From: Sphingomonas sp.
Lineage (GTDB): Bacteria; Pseudomonadota; Alphaproteobacteria; Sphingomonadales; Sphingomonadaceae
Assembly: GCF_019635455.1 (NCBI RefSeq)
Contig: NZ_JAHBZJ010000005.1
Coordinates: forward strand, 124,001-188,000
DNA length: 64,000 nt
Direction: 5' to 3'
Below are positions 1 through 8,153 of this stretch, in pieces. The notes beneath the pieces were generated by a model. That model did not search any database, had not been told where the DNA came from, and worked only from the letters and a program-made list of their open reading frames with translations. Both the position numbers and the translations under genes were made by a program. The stretch's first letter is position 1; each line of letters opens with the position of its first letter.

Positions 1-317
1 CGCCACCCACCGCCTGCGATTCGCTCCAGACGATGCAACCGTCACCGCTGACGTTCGACGTGCTGTCGCGGCGCGGCGCGACCGGGGTGACGGTGAGCGA
101 GGCGGAGGTGCGCGCGGCGCAGCGATGGGCGGCGGCGCAGCTGCGGCTGGTGGTCGAACCTGGCGGCGCGGCGGCGCTGGCGGCGGTGCTGGCGGGCAAG
201 GTCGATCCGGTGCCGGGGATGCTGGTCGTGCTGTCGGGCGGCAATGCCGATCCGGCCGCCTATGCCCGGGCGATCGCTCCCGAGGCGCAGGCCGATCGCC
301 AGCCGGTCGAGGCATGA
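1..317 (+). CDS. PLP-dependent threonine dehydratase-like enzyme, C-terminal fragment
   Basis: The frame is open from base 3 and ends at TGA 315-317, so only the last ~104 residues of a gene starting before the window are visible. The tail has the arrangement seen at the end of the catalytic domain of serine/threonine dehydratases (fold type II PLP enzymes): a segment VEPGGAAALAAVL followed by VVLSGGNADP, the glycine-rich stretch that closes over the cofactor phosphate side. No ACT regulatory domain follows, so it resembles short, catabolic-type threonine dehydratase or serine racemase. The catalytic lysine lies outside the window. Family call is from motif recognition; substrate is not determined. 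Confidence 0.75.
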   Translation, partial: PPTACDSLQTMQPSPLTFDVLSRRGATGVTVSEAEVRAAQRWAAAQLRLVVEPGGAAALAAVLAGKVDPVPGMLVVLSGGNADPAAYARAIAPEAQADRQPVEA

Positions 318-324
318 TGCGGAT

Positions 325-344
325 GCCGGGGGCGCTGCCCCGGC
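325..344. terminator. Hairpin after the dehydratase gene
   Basis: A perfect 7-bp stem GCCGGGG/CCCCGGC with a 6-base loop lies 7 bases after the stop codon. There is no T tract, so it may be a weak terminator or only a G+C palindrome. The rest of 345-526 shows no gene I can support. Confidence 0.3.
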
Positions 345-529
345 CCGGATCGACCTGCCCGTCCTGATCGCGGCCCCACGTGCCGGCGAAGGCCGCCGGC
401 CGACATTTCCACGCGATCGCGCGCAGATGATGGGCGCACACCACGTCGCGGAACGCAAACAGAACGAATCCGACATTGCAACCGTGCGCCGATGCGGCCA
501 GAGCGGTCGCACGGCATGACGAGGCGATG

Positions 530-1105
530 ATGGGTTTGACCGCGATCGATATATTGGTGCTGATCGCGATCGGCGGCGCGGCGGTGCTGGGCCTGATGCG
601 CGGGTTCGTCACCGAAGTGCTGTCGCTGATGGCGTGGCTGTTCGTCGTCGTCGCGCTCAAATTCCTGCACACGCCGCTGGCCGCCGCGCTGGCGGAACCG
701 GTCGGCACGGTCCAGGGGGCGGCGGTGCTGGCCTTCGCGCTGATCAGCGGCGTCACCTGGTTCGGTGGCAGGGTCGTCGCCAACGCGATCGGATCGCGCA
801 CCCGCACCGGTCTGCTCGGCCCGATCGATCGCGTTCTGGGGCTGGGCTTTGGCGCGGTAAAGGGGCTGATCCTTGCCAGCCTGGCGTTCCTGCTGGTCGC
901 GCTGGTGGTCGATACGGTCGGAGGCGGCCCGGCGCGGCGGCCCGACTGGATGACTCAGTCGCGCACCTACCCATTGCTTAACGCGACCAGCGCGAGCATC
1001 GCCGAATTCGTCGATCGGCGACGGCGCGGAGAGCCGGTGTTCGGCAACGACAGCGATGGCGCCGCCCTTGCGAACGAGGCCGCCGACGATACATCCGGCA
1101 GATGA
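530..1105 (+). CDS. CvpA family inner membrane protein
   Basis: A 191-residue protein of the CvpA (colicin V production) family. The N-terminus has the family pattern TAIDILVLI followed by a loop with MRGFVTEVLSLMAW, and about four hydrophobic segments (roughly residues 4-24, 30-47, 63-83, 104-124), so it should sit in the inner membrane. The tail is polar and charged. Two adjacent ATG codons exist (527 and 530); GAGG at 521-524 is 2 bases from the first and 5 from the second, so I prefer 530. The stop overlaps the next start by 4 bases (1102-1105). Exact cellular role of CvpA proteins outside colicin V export is unsettled. Confidence 0.85.
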   Translation: MGLTAIDILVLIAIGGAAVLGLMRGFVTEVLSLMAWLFVVVALKFLHTPLAAALAEPVGTVQGAAVLAFALISGVTWFGGRVVANAIGSRTRTGLLGPIDRVLGLGFGAVKGLILASLAFLLVALVVDTVGGGPARRPDWMTQSRTYPLLNATSASIAEFVDRRRRGEPVFGNDSDGAALANEAADDTSGR

Positions 1106-1536
1106 ACGCGCCGCTCTATACCCCCGAAATCCTGCGCCTGACGACCGCGCCGGGCCTTGATCGCCGGCTTGCGGATGCGATGGCCAGCGTCGAGAAGCGG
1201 TCGCCGGTCTGTGGCAGCCGGATCATCATCGACATCGATCTCGACGCGGATGGGCGGATCAGCGATCTGGGCATGCAGGTACGCGCCTGTGCGCTGGGAC
1301 AGGCTTCGGCGGCGCTGTTCGAGGCGCATGCACGCGGCCGTCACGCGGACGAGATCGCGGCGGCGTCGGATGCAGTCGCGGCGTGGCTGTCGGGTGAGCG
1401 GGCGGCGGCGCCCGAGTGGCCGGGCATCGACCTGCTCGCTCCGGCGATCCCGCATCGGGGACGCCATGCCGCGATCCGGCTGCCGTTCGAGGCGGCGGCC
1501 GACGCCTGCGCCGCGATCCTCAAGGAGCGCGGGTGA
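1102..1536 (+). CDS. NifU/IscU-like iron-sulfur cluster scaffold protein
   Basis: A 144-residue cytoplasmic protein resembling the N-terminal (IscU-like) domain of NifU. The visible signature is SPVCGSRI near residue 38 followed by a two-strand region and VRACALGQASAALF near residue 63, the positions of the first two cluster-binding cysteines; a further Cys lies near the C-terminus (DACAAIL). Family members receive sulfide and iron and pass on Fe-S clusters. It is translationally coupled to the CvpA gene (4-base overlap) and to the antiporter gene (1-base overlap at 1536), so the three form an operon. Role in a specific maturation pathway is inference. Confidence 0.8.
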   Translation: MNAPLYTPEILRLTTAPGLDRRLADAMASVEKRSPVCGSRIIIDIDLDADGRISDLGMQVRACALGQASAALFEAHARGRHADEIAAASDAVAAWLSGERAAAPEWPGIDLLAPAIPHRGRHAAIRLPFEAAADACAAILKERG

Positions 1537-3380
1537 TGGAAAGTTCGGCCCATTCGCTGGTCACCGAGGGGGCGCCGCTGCTCGGCTTCGCGCTGCTGTT
1601 CGTCCTGATCTTTCGCCGGATGGGGCTGGGCGCGACGCTGGGCTATCTCGTCGCCGGGGCGCTGGTCGGCCCGCAACTGCTGAACCTGGTGGGTGAAGCG
1701 GAAAGCAAGATGGGCATCGCCGAATTCGGCATCGCCCTGTTGCTGTTTCTGGTTGGCCTGGAACTCAGTCCGTCGCGGCTGTGGCGGATGAAGCAGGATA
1801 TCTTCGGCTTTGGCCTGTTGCAGGTCGTGCTGTGCGGCGTCGCGCTGAGCGTGGTGATCGGATATGGCGCGAACTTCTCGCTCGCCGCCGCACTGGCGCT
1901 GGGCCTGCCGCTGGCGCTCTCATCGACGGCCCAGGTGTTGCCGATGCTGCAATCGGCGGGACGGCTGCGCACCCCGTTCGGCGAACGTGCGTTCGCGACG
2001 CTGTTGTTTCAGGACATCTCGATCGTGCCGCTGATCACGATCATCGCGGTGCTGAGCCGCAATCCGGCGGACGCGTCGGGGCCGCCGGGATGGCTGCTGG
2101 CGCTCTACACCGTCGGCGCGATCAGCGGACTGGTGCTGGCCGGCCGCTATGTCCTGCGCCCGCTGTTCAAGCTGATCGGCAATTGGGGCGAGCGTGAGCT
2201 GTTCGTCTTTGCCGGGCTGTTCACCGTCGTCGCCAGCGCGGCGCTGATGCAGGCGCTGGGGCTGTCCATCGCACTGGGTGCATTCATCGCCGGCGTGATG
2301 CTGGCGGACAGCCCCTATCGCCACGAACTGGAGGCGGATATCGAACCGTTCCGTTCGATCCTGCTCGGCCTGTTCTTCCTCTCTGTCGGCATGATGCTGG
2401 ACCTGTCGGCGATCGCCGAGCGGCCGGTGTTCGTGCTGTCGATGGCGCTGGCGCTGATCGCGACGAAGACGGCGGTCATCACCGCGCTGGCGATGGCGTT
2501 TCGCATGTCGTGGCGGCAGGCGCTGGGGCTGGGGCTGTTGTTGAGCCAGGGCGGCGAATTCGGCTTTGTGCTGTTCGCCCAGGCGCAGGCGGCGCTGCTG
2601 ATCGCGCCCGAAGCGGTGAGCGTGTTCAGCGCGGTGGTGACGATTTCGATGGCGACCACCCCGTTCCTGATGATGCTGACCCGTCGGTTCCGTACCGAGG
2701 CGGCGGAAGCGAAGGGCGAGCGCGACGGCCCCGTTGCCGATGGATCGAGCGCGCTGATCGTCGGCTATGGCCGGTTCGGCCAGACGGTCGGCCAGATGCT
2801 GAACGCCCAGGGGATCGCGGTCACGCTGATCGACACCGACATCGAGATGATCGACGTCGCCGGCCAGTTCGGCGCCAAGGTCTATTATGGCGACGGCACC
2901 CGGCTGGACCTGTTGCGGCAGGCCGGCGGCGCGGAGGCGGAACTGATCCTGTTCTGCATGGACGGCGACAAGGTCGATTCCGATCTGGTCGAGGCGGTGC
3001 ATGAGGCATTTCCGAAGGCCGCGATCTTCGTCCGCGCCTATGACCGACGCGCGCTGCTGAAGCTGAAAGGGTCGCCGGCGGCGGGAGTGGTGCGCGAGGT
3101 GATGGAATCGGCGGTATTGATGGCGCGCCGGGCGATGGACGCGGTCGGCGTCGATGTCGAGGAGATCGACCGGACCGAGGATCTGTATCGCCGGCGCGAC
3201 CGCGAACGGCTGCGCATCCAGCATGAGAGCGGCGACCTGCTGGCCGCGCGTGAGACGATCAACGCCGATCCGGAACTGCGCTTTTCGGCCGGACGCGAAC
3301 GGGCGCGTCCCGATCCGCTCGAGGGCAGGGACGCGCCGGGGACCGGGGGCGAGCCGGATCACAGGGGAGAGTGCGGATGA
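1536..3380 (+). CDS. KefB/KefC-type monovalent cation:proton antiporter with NAD-binding domain
   Basis: A 614-residue CPA2 family transporter. Residues ~10-390 form a series of about 12 hydrophobic segments with the family motifs FLVGLELSPSRLW and QGGEFGFVLF. Residues ~403-520 are a TrkA-N/RCK domain beginning ALIVGYGRFGQTVG, a Rossmann GxGxxG for nucleotide, followed by an acidic strand end (TLIDTD). The C-terminal ~90 residues are charged. Related Kef proteins exchange K+ for H+ under control of glutathione adducts; I see no separate KefG/KefF subunit nearby. Start at 1536 has AAGGAG at 1522-1527. It overlaps the following gene by 4 bases. Confidence 0.88.
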   Translation: MESSAHSLVTEGAPLLGFALLFVLIFRRMGLGATLGYLVAGALVGPQLLNLVGEAESKMGIAEFGIALLLFLVGLELSPSRLWRMKQDIFGFGLLQVVLCGVALSVVIGYGANFSLAAALALGLPLALSSTAQVLPMLQSAGRLRTPFGERAFATLLFQDISIVPLITIIAVLSRNPADASGPPGWLLALYTVGAISGLVLAGRYVLRPLFKLIGNWGERELFVFAGLFTVVASAALMQALGLSIALGAFIAGVMLADSPYRHELEADIEPFRSILLGLFFLSVGMMLDLSAIAERPVFVLSMALALIATKTAVITALAMAFRMSWRQALGLGLLLSQGGEFGFVLFAQAQAALLIAPEAVSVFSAVVTISMATTPFLMMLTRRFRTEAAEAKGERDGPVADGSSALIVGYGRFGQTVGQMLNAQGIAVTLIDTDIEMIDVAGQFGAKVYYGDGTRLDLLRQAGGAEAELILFCMDGDKVDSDLVEAVHEAFPKAAIFVRAYDRRALLKLKGSPAAGVVREVMESAVLMARRAMDAVGVDVEEIDRTEDLYRRRDRERLRIQHESGDLLAARETINADPELRFSAGRERARPDPLEGRDAPGTGGEPDHRGECG

Positions 3381-3712
3381 ACTGGCTGATGATGCTGGCC
3401 GCGCTGTCGGGCGCGATTGCGGTGGGCGCGGGCGCGTTCGGCGCGCATGGCGCGAGCGGCGAGGCGGCGGCGTGGCTGAAGACCGGCGGCGAGTATCAGC
3501 TGATCCATGCGGTTGCGGCGCTGGTGGCCGTACAGATCGGCGCGAAGGGGGCGGGATGGCTGTTCGTCGCGGGCGCGGCGATATTTGCCGGGACGCTGTA
3601 CCTGATGGCGCTCGGCGCGCCGCGCTGGCTGGGCGCGATCACGCCGATCGGCGGAACCGCGCTGATCGCGGGATGGCTGTGGCTGGCATGGGTGGCGCTG
3701 CGCGGAGGATAG
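3377..3712 (+). CDS. DUF423 family small membrane protein
   Basis: A 111-residue protein with four predicted hydrophobic helices and the DUF423 (YgdD-like) pattern: an N-terminal GAIAVGAGAFGAHG and a second segment with Tyr-Gln-Leu-Ile-His-Ala. Such proteins sit in the inner membrane; function unknown. The ATG at 3377 overlaps the antiporter stop and has GGGGAGA at 3364-3370, which favours it over the in-frame GTG at 3371. Confidence 0.85.
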   Translation: MNWLMMLAALSGAIAVGAGAFGAHGASGEAAAWLKTGGEYQLIHAVAALVAVQIGAKGAGWLFVAGAAIFAGTLYLMALGAPRWLGAITPIGGTALIAGWLWLAWVALRGG

Positions 3713-3830
3713 GATGCCGCGCGATCGGTGGGGCATCGCCGCAGCGTCGCGGTGCGTCGTTGCGCATGGCCCGGCTTCCGGCGGTTGCTTCGCCCGTCCG
3801 CCCCGCCACTGCCGGAAATAGAAGGCCGGC

Positions 3831-4016
3831 ATGCGCACGCGGCTGAGCGTCTGTCGTCGCAAGCGGCGCTTCGCGGACCGGAGCGCGGCGATCGCCGCCG
3901 CAGCGGCGGCGGACGTCCCGCTACGCCCCTATCGCTGCGACCGGTGCCTCCGCTTTCACCTTACCGGCAGGATGAAGGGCAAGGGGTGGCTTCTCCTCCC
4001 CTCGCCCCGCGACTGA
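3831..4016 (+). CDS. Small zinc-ribbon-like protein
   Basis: A 61-residue basic protein. It has a Cys in an N-terminal VCRRKRRF element, an alanine-rich helix and a C-terminal YRCDRCLRFHLTGR, i.e. a CxxC followed by His. The spacing Cys-Lys-x-x-F...Ala helix...YRCxxCxxFHLT is a pattern I recognise in short actinobacterial and proteobacterial proteins of unknown function, and suggests one Zn site. AGAAGG lies 7 bases upstream of the ATG. It stands alone between DUF423 and the convergent aminopeptidase gene. Family recognition is from memory; function unknown. Confidence 0.65.
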   Translation: MRTRLSVCRRKRRFADRSAAIAAAAAADVPLRPYRCDRCLRFHLTGRMKGKGWLLLPSPRD

Positions 4017-4029
4017 TCGGCGCGCCGCT

Positions 4030-4049
4030 GCGTGGGGGACGCCCCACGC
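4030..4049. terminator. Hairpin between convergent genes
   Basis: Perfect 8-bp stem GCGTGGGG/CCCCACGC with a 4-base loop, located between the ends of two convergent genes. No T tract on either side, so an intrinsic terminator is possible but unproven. Confidence 0.35.
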
Positions 4050-4078
4050 CCGACCTGGGCCGGGCCGGCGCATTCGAC

Positions 4079-5953
4079 CTACTTCCCGTCGAGGATCCGC
4101 GTGACCGCGCCAACCGTGACCGGGTGGTAGCCCGGCTTCGCCTTCGCGAAGATGCGCCGCGCGATCGGTTCGCCCCAGTCGCCCTGCGCCTTCAGCCCGG
4201 CATAGAGCGGGCGGACCAGCAGGTTGCGGCCGACGCGGGTGAGATATTCCTCGAGCGCCGGAATGATCGGATCATAGCGGTTGGCGATCGCCAGATCGAA
4301 CCAGGCCGACTGGATATAGGCGTTTTTCGAGCGGGTAAGGCCCAGCGCGTCATCCAGTTCGCGAAGCCGCGCGGCGCTCTGTTTGCGGGGCAGATTGTCG
4401 AGGAAGCGTTTCCACTGCTGCGTTTGCCATCCGCGTGTGTCGATCGCGCTGGCGGGGCCGCCGGCGTTGAAACGGGTGAGGTCGGCATCGACCTTGGCCA
4501 GCGTTTTCGACCGGACATGCACGGCGTTGTCGGGGATGCCGGGCTGATACACCCAGCGGTCGAGCTGAAGCCTGGCCTCCAGCGCCTTGTTACCGCGGAT
4601 CAGGTGACGGCGCAGATCGGCGAGGAAGCCCGCGCTGGTCTGCGGCTGAAAGGCGTGGCGGTCGAAATAATTGCGCAGATACGCGTCCCAGCGCTTGCGC
4701 CCGACCGCGGTTTCGATGGTGCGCAGAAAGATGCTGCCCTTGCTGTAGTCGAGGCTGCCGGCACCGTCGCCGGGATCGCCATGCAGCCGGGTCGAGGGCG
4801 CGGTGGCGCCGCCCGCTTCCTTCACGTCGCGGACCATCCCTTCATAATCCAGATCGGCGTAGATGGCGGCGCGCTCCTTGCCATACAGCGCCTCCATGAT
4901 CCGGTTTTCGAAATAGGTGGTGAACCCCTCGTTCAGCCAGCTGTCCGACCAGGTGGCGTTGGTGACGAGGTTGCCCGACCAGCTATGCGCCAGTTCGTGG
5001 GCGACGACATCGGTGTTGGAGCGATCGCCGGTGATGATCGTCGGGGTGAAGAAGGTGAGATTGGGGTTCTCCATCCCGCCGAACGGGAAACTGGGCGGCA
5101 GGACGAGCATGTCGTAGCGGCCCCAGCGATAGGGACCGTACAGCGCCTGCGCCGCGTCGATCATCCGCTCGACATCGCCGAATTCGGCGACCGCGGCATC
5201 GACCATGGCCGGTTCGGCCCAGACGCCGGAGCGCGGGCCGGTCGGCTTGAACGCGAGATCGCCGACCGCCAGCGCGATCAGATAGGGCGGGACGGGATGC
5301 TCCATGCGGAAGCGGAAGCGGCGGCGCCCGTCCGGCAGCGTCTGCCCGTTCGCGCCGTCGAGCATCTGTGCGCTCATCACCGCAGTGAAGCCGGCGGGGA
5401 CGGTGATCGTCGCCGACCAGGTCTGGCGGATGCCGGGGCTGTCCTGGGTCGGAATCCAGCTGCGATTGTTGATCGCCTGTCCCTGGCTGAACAGAAAGGG
5501 CAGTTTCTTCCCCAGCGTCTGTTCGGGGGTAAGCCATTGCAGCGCGCGTGCGCCGGGTTTCGAGCGATAGGCGATGCGGACCCGCTTGGCGCCTTCAAGC
5601 CTGATCGTCATGGCGCGGCCGAGCTGATCGTCCGCCGCACCGAAGCTGTAGGGAAGGGCGGTGCCGCGATCGTCGGTGACGCTGGCGATATCGAGGTCGA
5701 GCGTGTCGAGCACGATCTCGTCCGCCCCCTTTGCGGTGAGGATGTCGAGGGTCGCGACGCCGCCGATGGTTCGGCTGTCGAAATCGACGGAAAGGTCGAG
5801 ATCGACATGGGTCACGCGCGCTTCGGCCGGGCGGGCGCGGGTCCACACATCCTTCGCTTCGGGTGCGGTGAGGATCGGGGCAACCTGCTGGGCGGCGGCG
5901 AGGGCAGGGGCGGAGGCGGCGAGCAACAGCGCCGCGAGGGGGAGAATACGCAT
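4079..5953 (-). CDS. Secreted M1 family aminopeptidase (leukotriene A4 hydrolase type)
   Basis: A 624-residue zinc metallopeptidase. A signal peptide occupies residues 1-~21 (MRILPLAALLLAASAPALAA), so the enzyme is exported to the periplasm or beyond. The exopeptidase signature GGMENPN (about residue 291) is the GAMEN-type element that binds the substrate N-terminus. HELAHSWSGN near residue 317 is the HExxH zinc motif, and the third ligand Glu is in NEGFTTYFEN some 18 residues on. A helical C-terminal domain of ~170 residues resembles the LTA4H C-terminal fold. Expected activity is removal of N-terminal amino acids from peptides. A single gene, divergent from the PRC-barrel gene. Confidence 0.92.
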   Translation of the reverse strand: MRILPLAALLLAASAPALAAAQQVAPILTAPEAKDVWTRARPAEARVTHVDLDLSVDFDSRTIGGVATLDILTAKGADEIVLDTLDLDIASVTDDRGTALPYSFGAADDQLGRAMTIRLEGAKRVRIAYRSKPGARALQWLTPEQTLGKKLPFLFSQGQAINNRSWIPTQDSPGIRQTWSATITVPAGFTAVMSAQMLDGANGQTLPDGRRRFRFRMEHPVPPYLIALAVGDLAFKPTGPRSGVWAEPAMVDAAVAEFGDVERMIDAAQALYGPYRWGRYDMLVLPPSFPFGGMENPNLTFFTPTIITGDRSNTDVVAHELAHSWSGNLVTNATWSDSWLNEGFTTYFENRIMEALYGKERAAIYADLDYEGMVRDVKEAGGATAPSTRLHGDPGDGAGSLDYSKGSIFLRTIETAVGRKRWDAYLRNYFDRHAFQPQTSAGFLADLRRHLIRGNKALEARLQLDRWVYQPGIPDNAVHVRSKTLAKVDADLTRFNAGGPASAIDTRGWQTQQWKRFLDNLPRKQSAARLRELDDALGLTRSKNAYIQSAWFDLAIANRYDPIIPALEEYLTRVGRNLLVRPLYAGLKAQGDWGEPIARRIFAKAKPGYHPVTVGAVTRILDGK

Positions 5954-6069
5954 GATGCGAGGCTATCGCCCGCCACGCGGGAGAGCAACCGCAGGCCGGC
6001 AGATTGGGAAACCGAAATGATGAAACTTGCGCGCGCTCACGCGTTGATCGGGTGAAAGGAGAGCAGGCG

Positions 6070-6444
6070 ATGAACATCGATACCAACGCCACGGCGCAGG
6101 GCGCCAATCCGCTGATCGCGTCCGACCGGGTGGAGGGAACTACGGTCTATGGCCGCGATGGCGAGAAGCTGGGCCGCGTCGAGCGGTTCATGGTGAACAA
6201 GATTTCGGGGCAGGCCGAATATGCGGTGATGTCCTTTGGCGGGCTGCTGGGAATCGGAAGCCGTCATTTCCCGGTGCCGTGGAAGGCGCTGGACTATGAG
6301 GAGGACAAGGGCGGCTATGTCGTCGGATTGACGCCCGAGACACTGGAACGCGCGCCGCATTACGACGCGGAGGGCGCGGAGCCGGTCTATGACCGCGTCT
6401 ATACCCAGCATGTCTTCGCCTTTTACGGCCTGCCCTATCTCTAG
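6070..6444 (+). CDS. PRC-barrel domain protein
   Basis: A 124-residue soluble protein with a PRC-barrel (residues ~15-85: LIASDRVEGTTVYGRDGEKLG, then strands ending in FPVPWKAL). Such domains occur in RimM and photosynthetic reaction centre H subunits and in free-standing stress-associated alphaproteobacterial proteins. AAAGGAGA ends 8 bases before the ATG at 6070, which decides this start. Its stop codon shares the palindrome CTAG with the stop of the convergent DUF2842 gene. Partner unknown. Confidence 0.85.
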   Translation: MNIDTNATAQGANPLIASDRVEGTTVYGRDGEKLGRVERFMVNKISGQAEYAVMSFGGLLGIGSRHFPVPWKALDYEEDKGGYVVGLTPETLERAPHYDAEGAEPVYDRVYTQHVFAFYGLPYL

Positions 6445-6674
6445 GAGCGGTCGCCGGGCGCGGGGGGAGACCGCCAGCGCCCGGTTTCCATCCAGCGCAG
6501 CAGCGGCCTGAGCGGCGCGATCCAGATGATGCCGGTAACGATGTAGAACACCAGCTGCACCAGGATCGGCCAGCCGCCGACGACCGGCGACAGGCTGGCG
6601 ATCGCAACGCACCAGATGACGATCAGCGCGACGATCGCGAACGCGCCGGCCGGTTTGCGCCACGACGGCGTCAT
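6441..6674 (-). CDS. DUF2842 family membrane protein
   Basis: A 77-residue protein with two transmembrane helices (residues ~10-30 and ~36-52) and the conserved tail WIAPLRPLLRWMETGRWR. This matches DUF2842, a small alphaproteobacterial family. Its ATG overlaps the TGA of the 5-formyl-THF cyclo-ligase gene (6671-6674), so it is the last gene of the zapA / 6S RNA / cyclo-ligase unit. Function unknown. Confidence 0.85.
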   Translation of the reverse strand: MTPSWRKPAGAFAIVALIVIWCVAIASLSPVVGGWPILVQLVFYIVTGIIWIAPLRPLLRWMETGRWRSPPAPGDRS

Positions 6675-7231
6675 GCCGACACCTCACCCCAGAGATCGGA
6701 TTCGGTGATCACGCCATGAAGCGGCACGTCCCACGAATCGGTGGCGAGGCGATCGACCTGTTGCACCGACCAGGCGATGCCGATCCGCCACGCGTCGGGC
6801 AGGCGGGCGAAAACGCGATCATAGTGGCCGGCGCCCTGACCCAGCCGGTTCAGTTCGGCGTCGAACGCCAGCAACGGCGTGAGGACGATATCGGGATCGT
6901 ACTCGCCGGCATCGGGCAAGGGCTGGCGCAGGCCGAGCGGGCCGTCCGCGAGCGGCTGGCCCGGCTCCCACCGAAAGAAGCGCACCTGCGAGTCGCGGCT
7001 TTCCACATGAGGAAGCACGATCGTGACACCGCGTTCATGCGCGGCAAAGGCGACCCCGCTGGGATCCGCCTCGCTCCCCACCGGGATGTAGCTGGACAGG
7101 ATGACGCCGGGAGCGAGCCGGGCGAGCAGCGCCGGCGGCGGCTCGATGGCGCCGCCGATCGTCATCGCGAATTCGTCGCGCAGCGAGCGCATCCGGGCGC
7201 GCAGGGTCCGTTTGTCGTCGGTCATTTGCAT
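6671..7231 (-). CDS. ygfA: 5-formyltetrahydrofolate cyclo-ligase
   Basis: A 186-residue cytoplasmic enzyme that converts 5-formyl-THF to 5,10-methenyl-THF with ATP hydrolysis. The sequence shows the N-terminal basic helix (DDKRTLRARMRSLRDEF), the substrate loop SSYIPVGSEADP, and the C-terminal nucleotide loop as RLGQGAGHYDR (the usual form is GxGxGYYDR; here His replaces the first Tyr). I use the ATG at 7231, with GAGG 5 bases upstream; an ATG two codons later is possible. In many proteobacteria this gene lies directly after the 6S RNA gene and zapA, as it does here. Confidence 0.9.
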   Translation of the reverse strand: MQMTDDKRTLRARMRSLRDEFAMTIGGAIEPPPALLARLAPGVILSSYIPVGSEADPSGVAFAAHERGVTIVLPHVESRDSQVRFFRWEPGQPLADGPLGLRQPLPDAGEYDPDIVLTPLLAFDAELNRLGQGAGHYDRVFARLPDAWRIGIAWSVQQVDRLATDSWDVPLHGVITESDLWGEVSA

Positions 7232-7257
7232 TGAAGCCTCGCCCGCGGCGAGGTGGC

Positions 7258-7335
7258 GGTGCCTGCCCGCTCCCCCACCCGGCCACCCATGGGATACTGG
7301 CACCGGGTGGCGGGGTAGGGGAGCGGGCAGGCACC
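7258..7335. repeat. 78-nt long inverted repeat between 6S RNA and cyclo-ligase gene
   Basis: The outer arms 7258-7275 and 7318-7335 are perfectly complementary over 18 bp; an inner pair CCACCCGG (7275-7282) / CCGGGTGG (7303-7310) extends the stem, with a CCCATGGG palindrome near the tip. It could end or process the 6S transcript, or form a stem at the 5' end of the cyclo-ligase mRNA. No T tract follows on the minus strand. Confidence 0.7.
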
Positions 7336-7344
7336 GCGCAGCTT

Positions 7345-7525
7345 CGCTGCACAATCAAGCAAGTGGCGGAACCACCATGGGCCGTTTGCGGTGATATCCA
7401 CTGACGCCCAAAACGTCAGGTGGGGACCATGTGCGTCGGACCAGGGTCCGGGCAGGGACAGCCCCCGTGGATGATGAATAGCCTCAGGGATGATCGTTCG
7501 CTCGTACCGGGCAGAACCGCCGCGA
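7345..7525 (-). ncRNA. ssrS: 6S RNA (approximate ends)
   Basis: The ~300-base gap between zapA and the cyclo-ligase gene has no reading frame but holds the features of 6S RNA in the conserved zapA-ssrS-ygfA order. Read on the minus strand it contains TCCCTGAGGCTATTCATCA (7474-7492), very close to the E. coli 6S segment CCCCTGAGCCGATATTTCAT. This is followed by G+C-rich paired blocks (GGACCCTGGTCC at 7437-7448) and a 3' part GGTGGTTCCGCCACTTGC (7359-7376). 6S RNA mimics an open promoter and binds sigma70-RNA polymerase in stationary phase. Ends are estimates; I could not fold the whole molecule by hand. Confidence 0.7.
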
Positions 7526-7530
7526 CCGAC

Positions 7531-7833
7531 TTATGCATTCGCGTCGCAATCCTCAAGTGCCGCCGCGACCGCTTCCAGCCGGTCGGCAAGATTGTCGATC
7601 AGCACCGGCGATACCCCGCCGGGGGGATTGCGTTCCGCCTCGTCCAGCAGATCGGCGAGAATGAGCGCGAGGAACAGCATCGTCCGCTCACCGCTCAGCC
7701 CGCCCGAGGCGCGGATCGCGGTTTCCGAATGGCGATCGAGCACCCGTCCCAGCCGTTCGAGATGCATCTCCTCCCCGTCGCGGCACGCGATGCTGTGCGG
7801 CTTGCCCGCGACGGTCAGCGTCACCTGTCCCAT
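7531..7833 (-). CDS. zapA: Cell division protein ZapA
   Basis: A 100-residue protein. The N-terminal strands [16 protein letters not shown] and the following helix with [12 protein letters not shown] match ZapA; the C-terminal half ([15 protein letters not shown]... [15 protein letters not shown]) is a long amphipathic helix suited to coiled-coil dimerisation. ZapA binds and bundles FtsZ at midcell. It is coupled by a 4-base overlap to a small upstream coiled-coil gene and is followed by 6S RNA. Confidence 0.88.
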   Translation of the reverse strand: MGQVTLTVAGKPHSIACRDGEEMHLERLGRVLDRHSETAIRASGGLSGERTMLFLALILADLLDEAERNPPGGVSPVLIDNLADRLEAVAAALEDCDANA

Positions 7834-8018
7834 CAGTCGGGAGTCTCCCGCGTCATCAGCGCATCGAGCGCGCCGATCGCATCCTCGACCTTTTCGCGCA
7901 GCGTGGCGTGACGGCGCCGCAGCGCATCGGCGTCGAACGCGCGCTTTGCCGCCGCCGCCTCGATCCGCGCGAGCGCGGCGTCGATCCGTTCCAGCGCGGC
8001 GGGGGAAGCATCGGACAT
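7833..8018 (-). CDS. Small coiled-coil protein upstream of zapA
   Basis: A 61-residue, almost wholly helical, charged protein ([20 protein letters not shown], then a helix rich in Arg/Glu/Ala). Its TGA overlaps the zapA ATG (7833-7835), so the two are translationally coupled. Heptad-like spacing of Leu/Ile/Ala suggests a coiled coil. A ZapB-like division partner is conceivable from position alone, but I see no specific similarity. Start chosen as the ATG at 8018; no clear ribosome-binding site. Confidence 0.65.
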   Translation of the reverse strand: MSDASPAALERIDAALARIEAAAAKRAFDADALRRRHATLREKVEDAIGALDALMTRETPD

Positions 8019-8153
8019 GCGTTCGGGATAGGCACGCTTTATGGCACCCGCAACCCCCGGCGGTTGACCTTCGCGCCCGCCCGCCCCATTGGCACGCCAC
8101 ATTCGATTCGCCGGGCCGTGGCGAGATGCGCGACCCGGAACAGGGGGGCCGCC

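Noticed and set aside
42..512. 156-codon minus-strand frame over the dehydratase tail and the following gap
   Set aside because: Arg/Ala/Pro-rich, no ribosome-binding site or motif; overlaps a clear plus-strand enzyme.
1920..3362. 480-codon minus-strand frame in the antiporter gene
   Set aside because: Shadow of the KefB-type gene; low-complexity composition.
3728..6055. Long plus-strand open frame (775 codons) opposite the M1 aminopeptidase
   Set aside because: Arg/Gly/Ala-rich shadow frame in high-GC DNA; the minus-strand frame has a signal peptide, GGMENPN and HExxH motifs.
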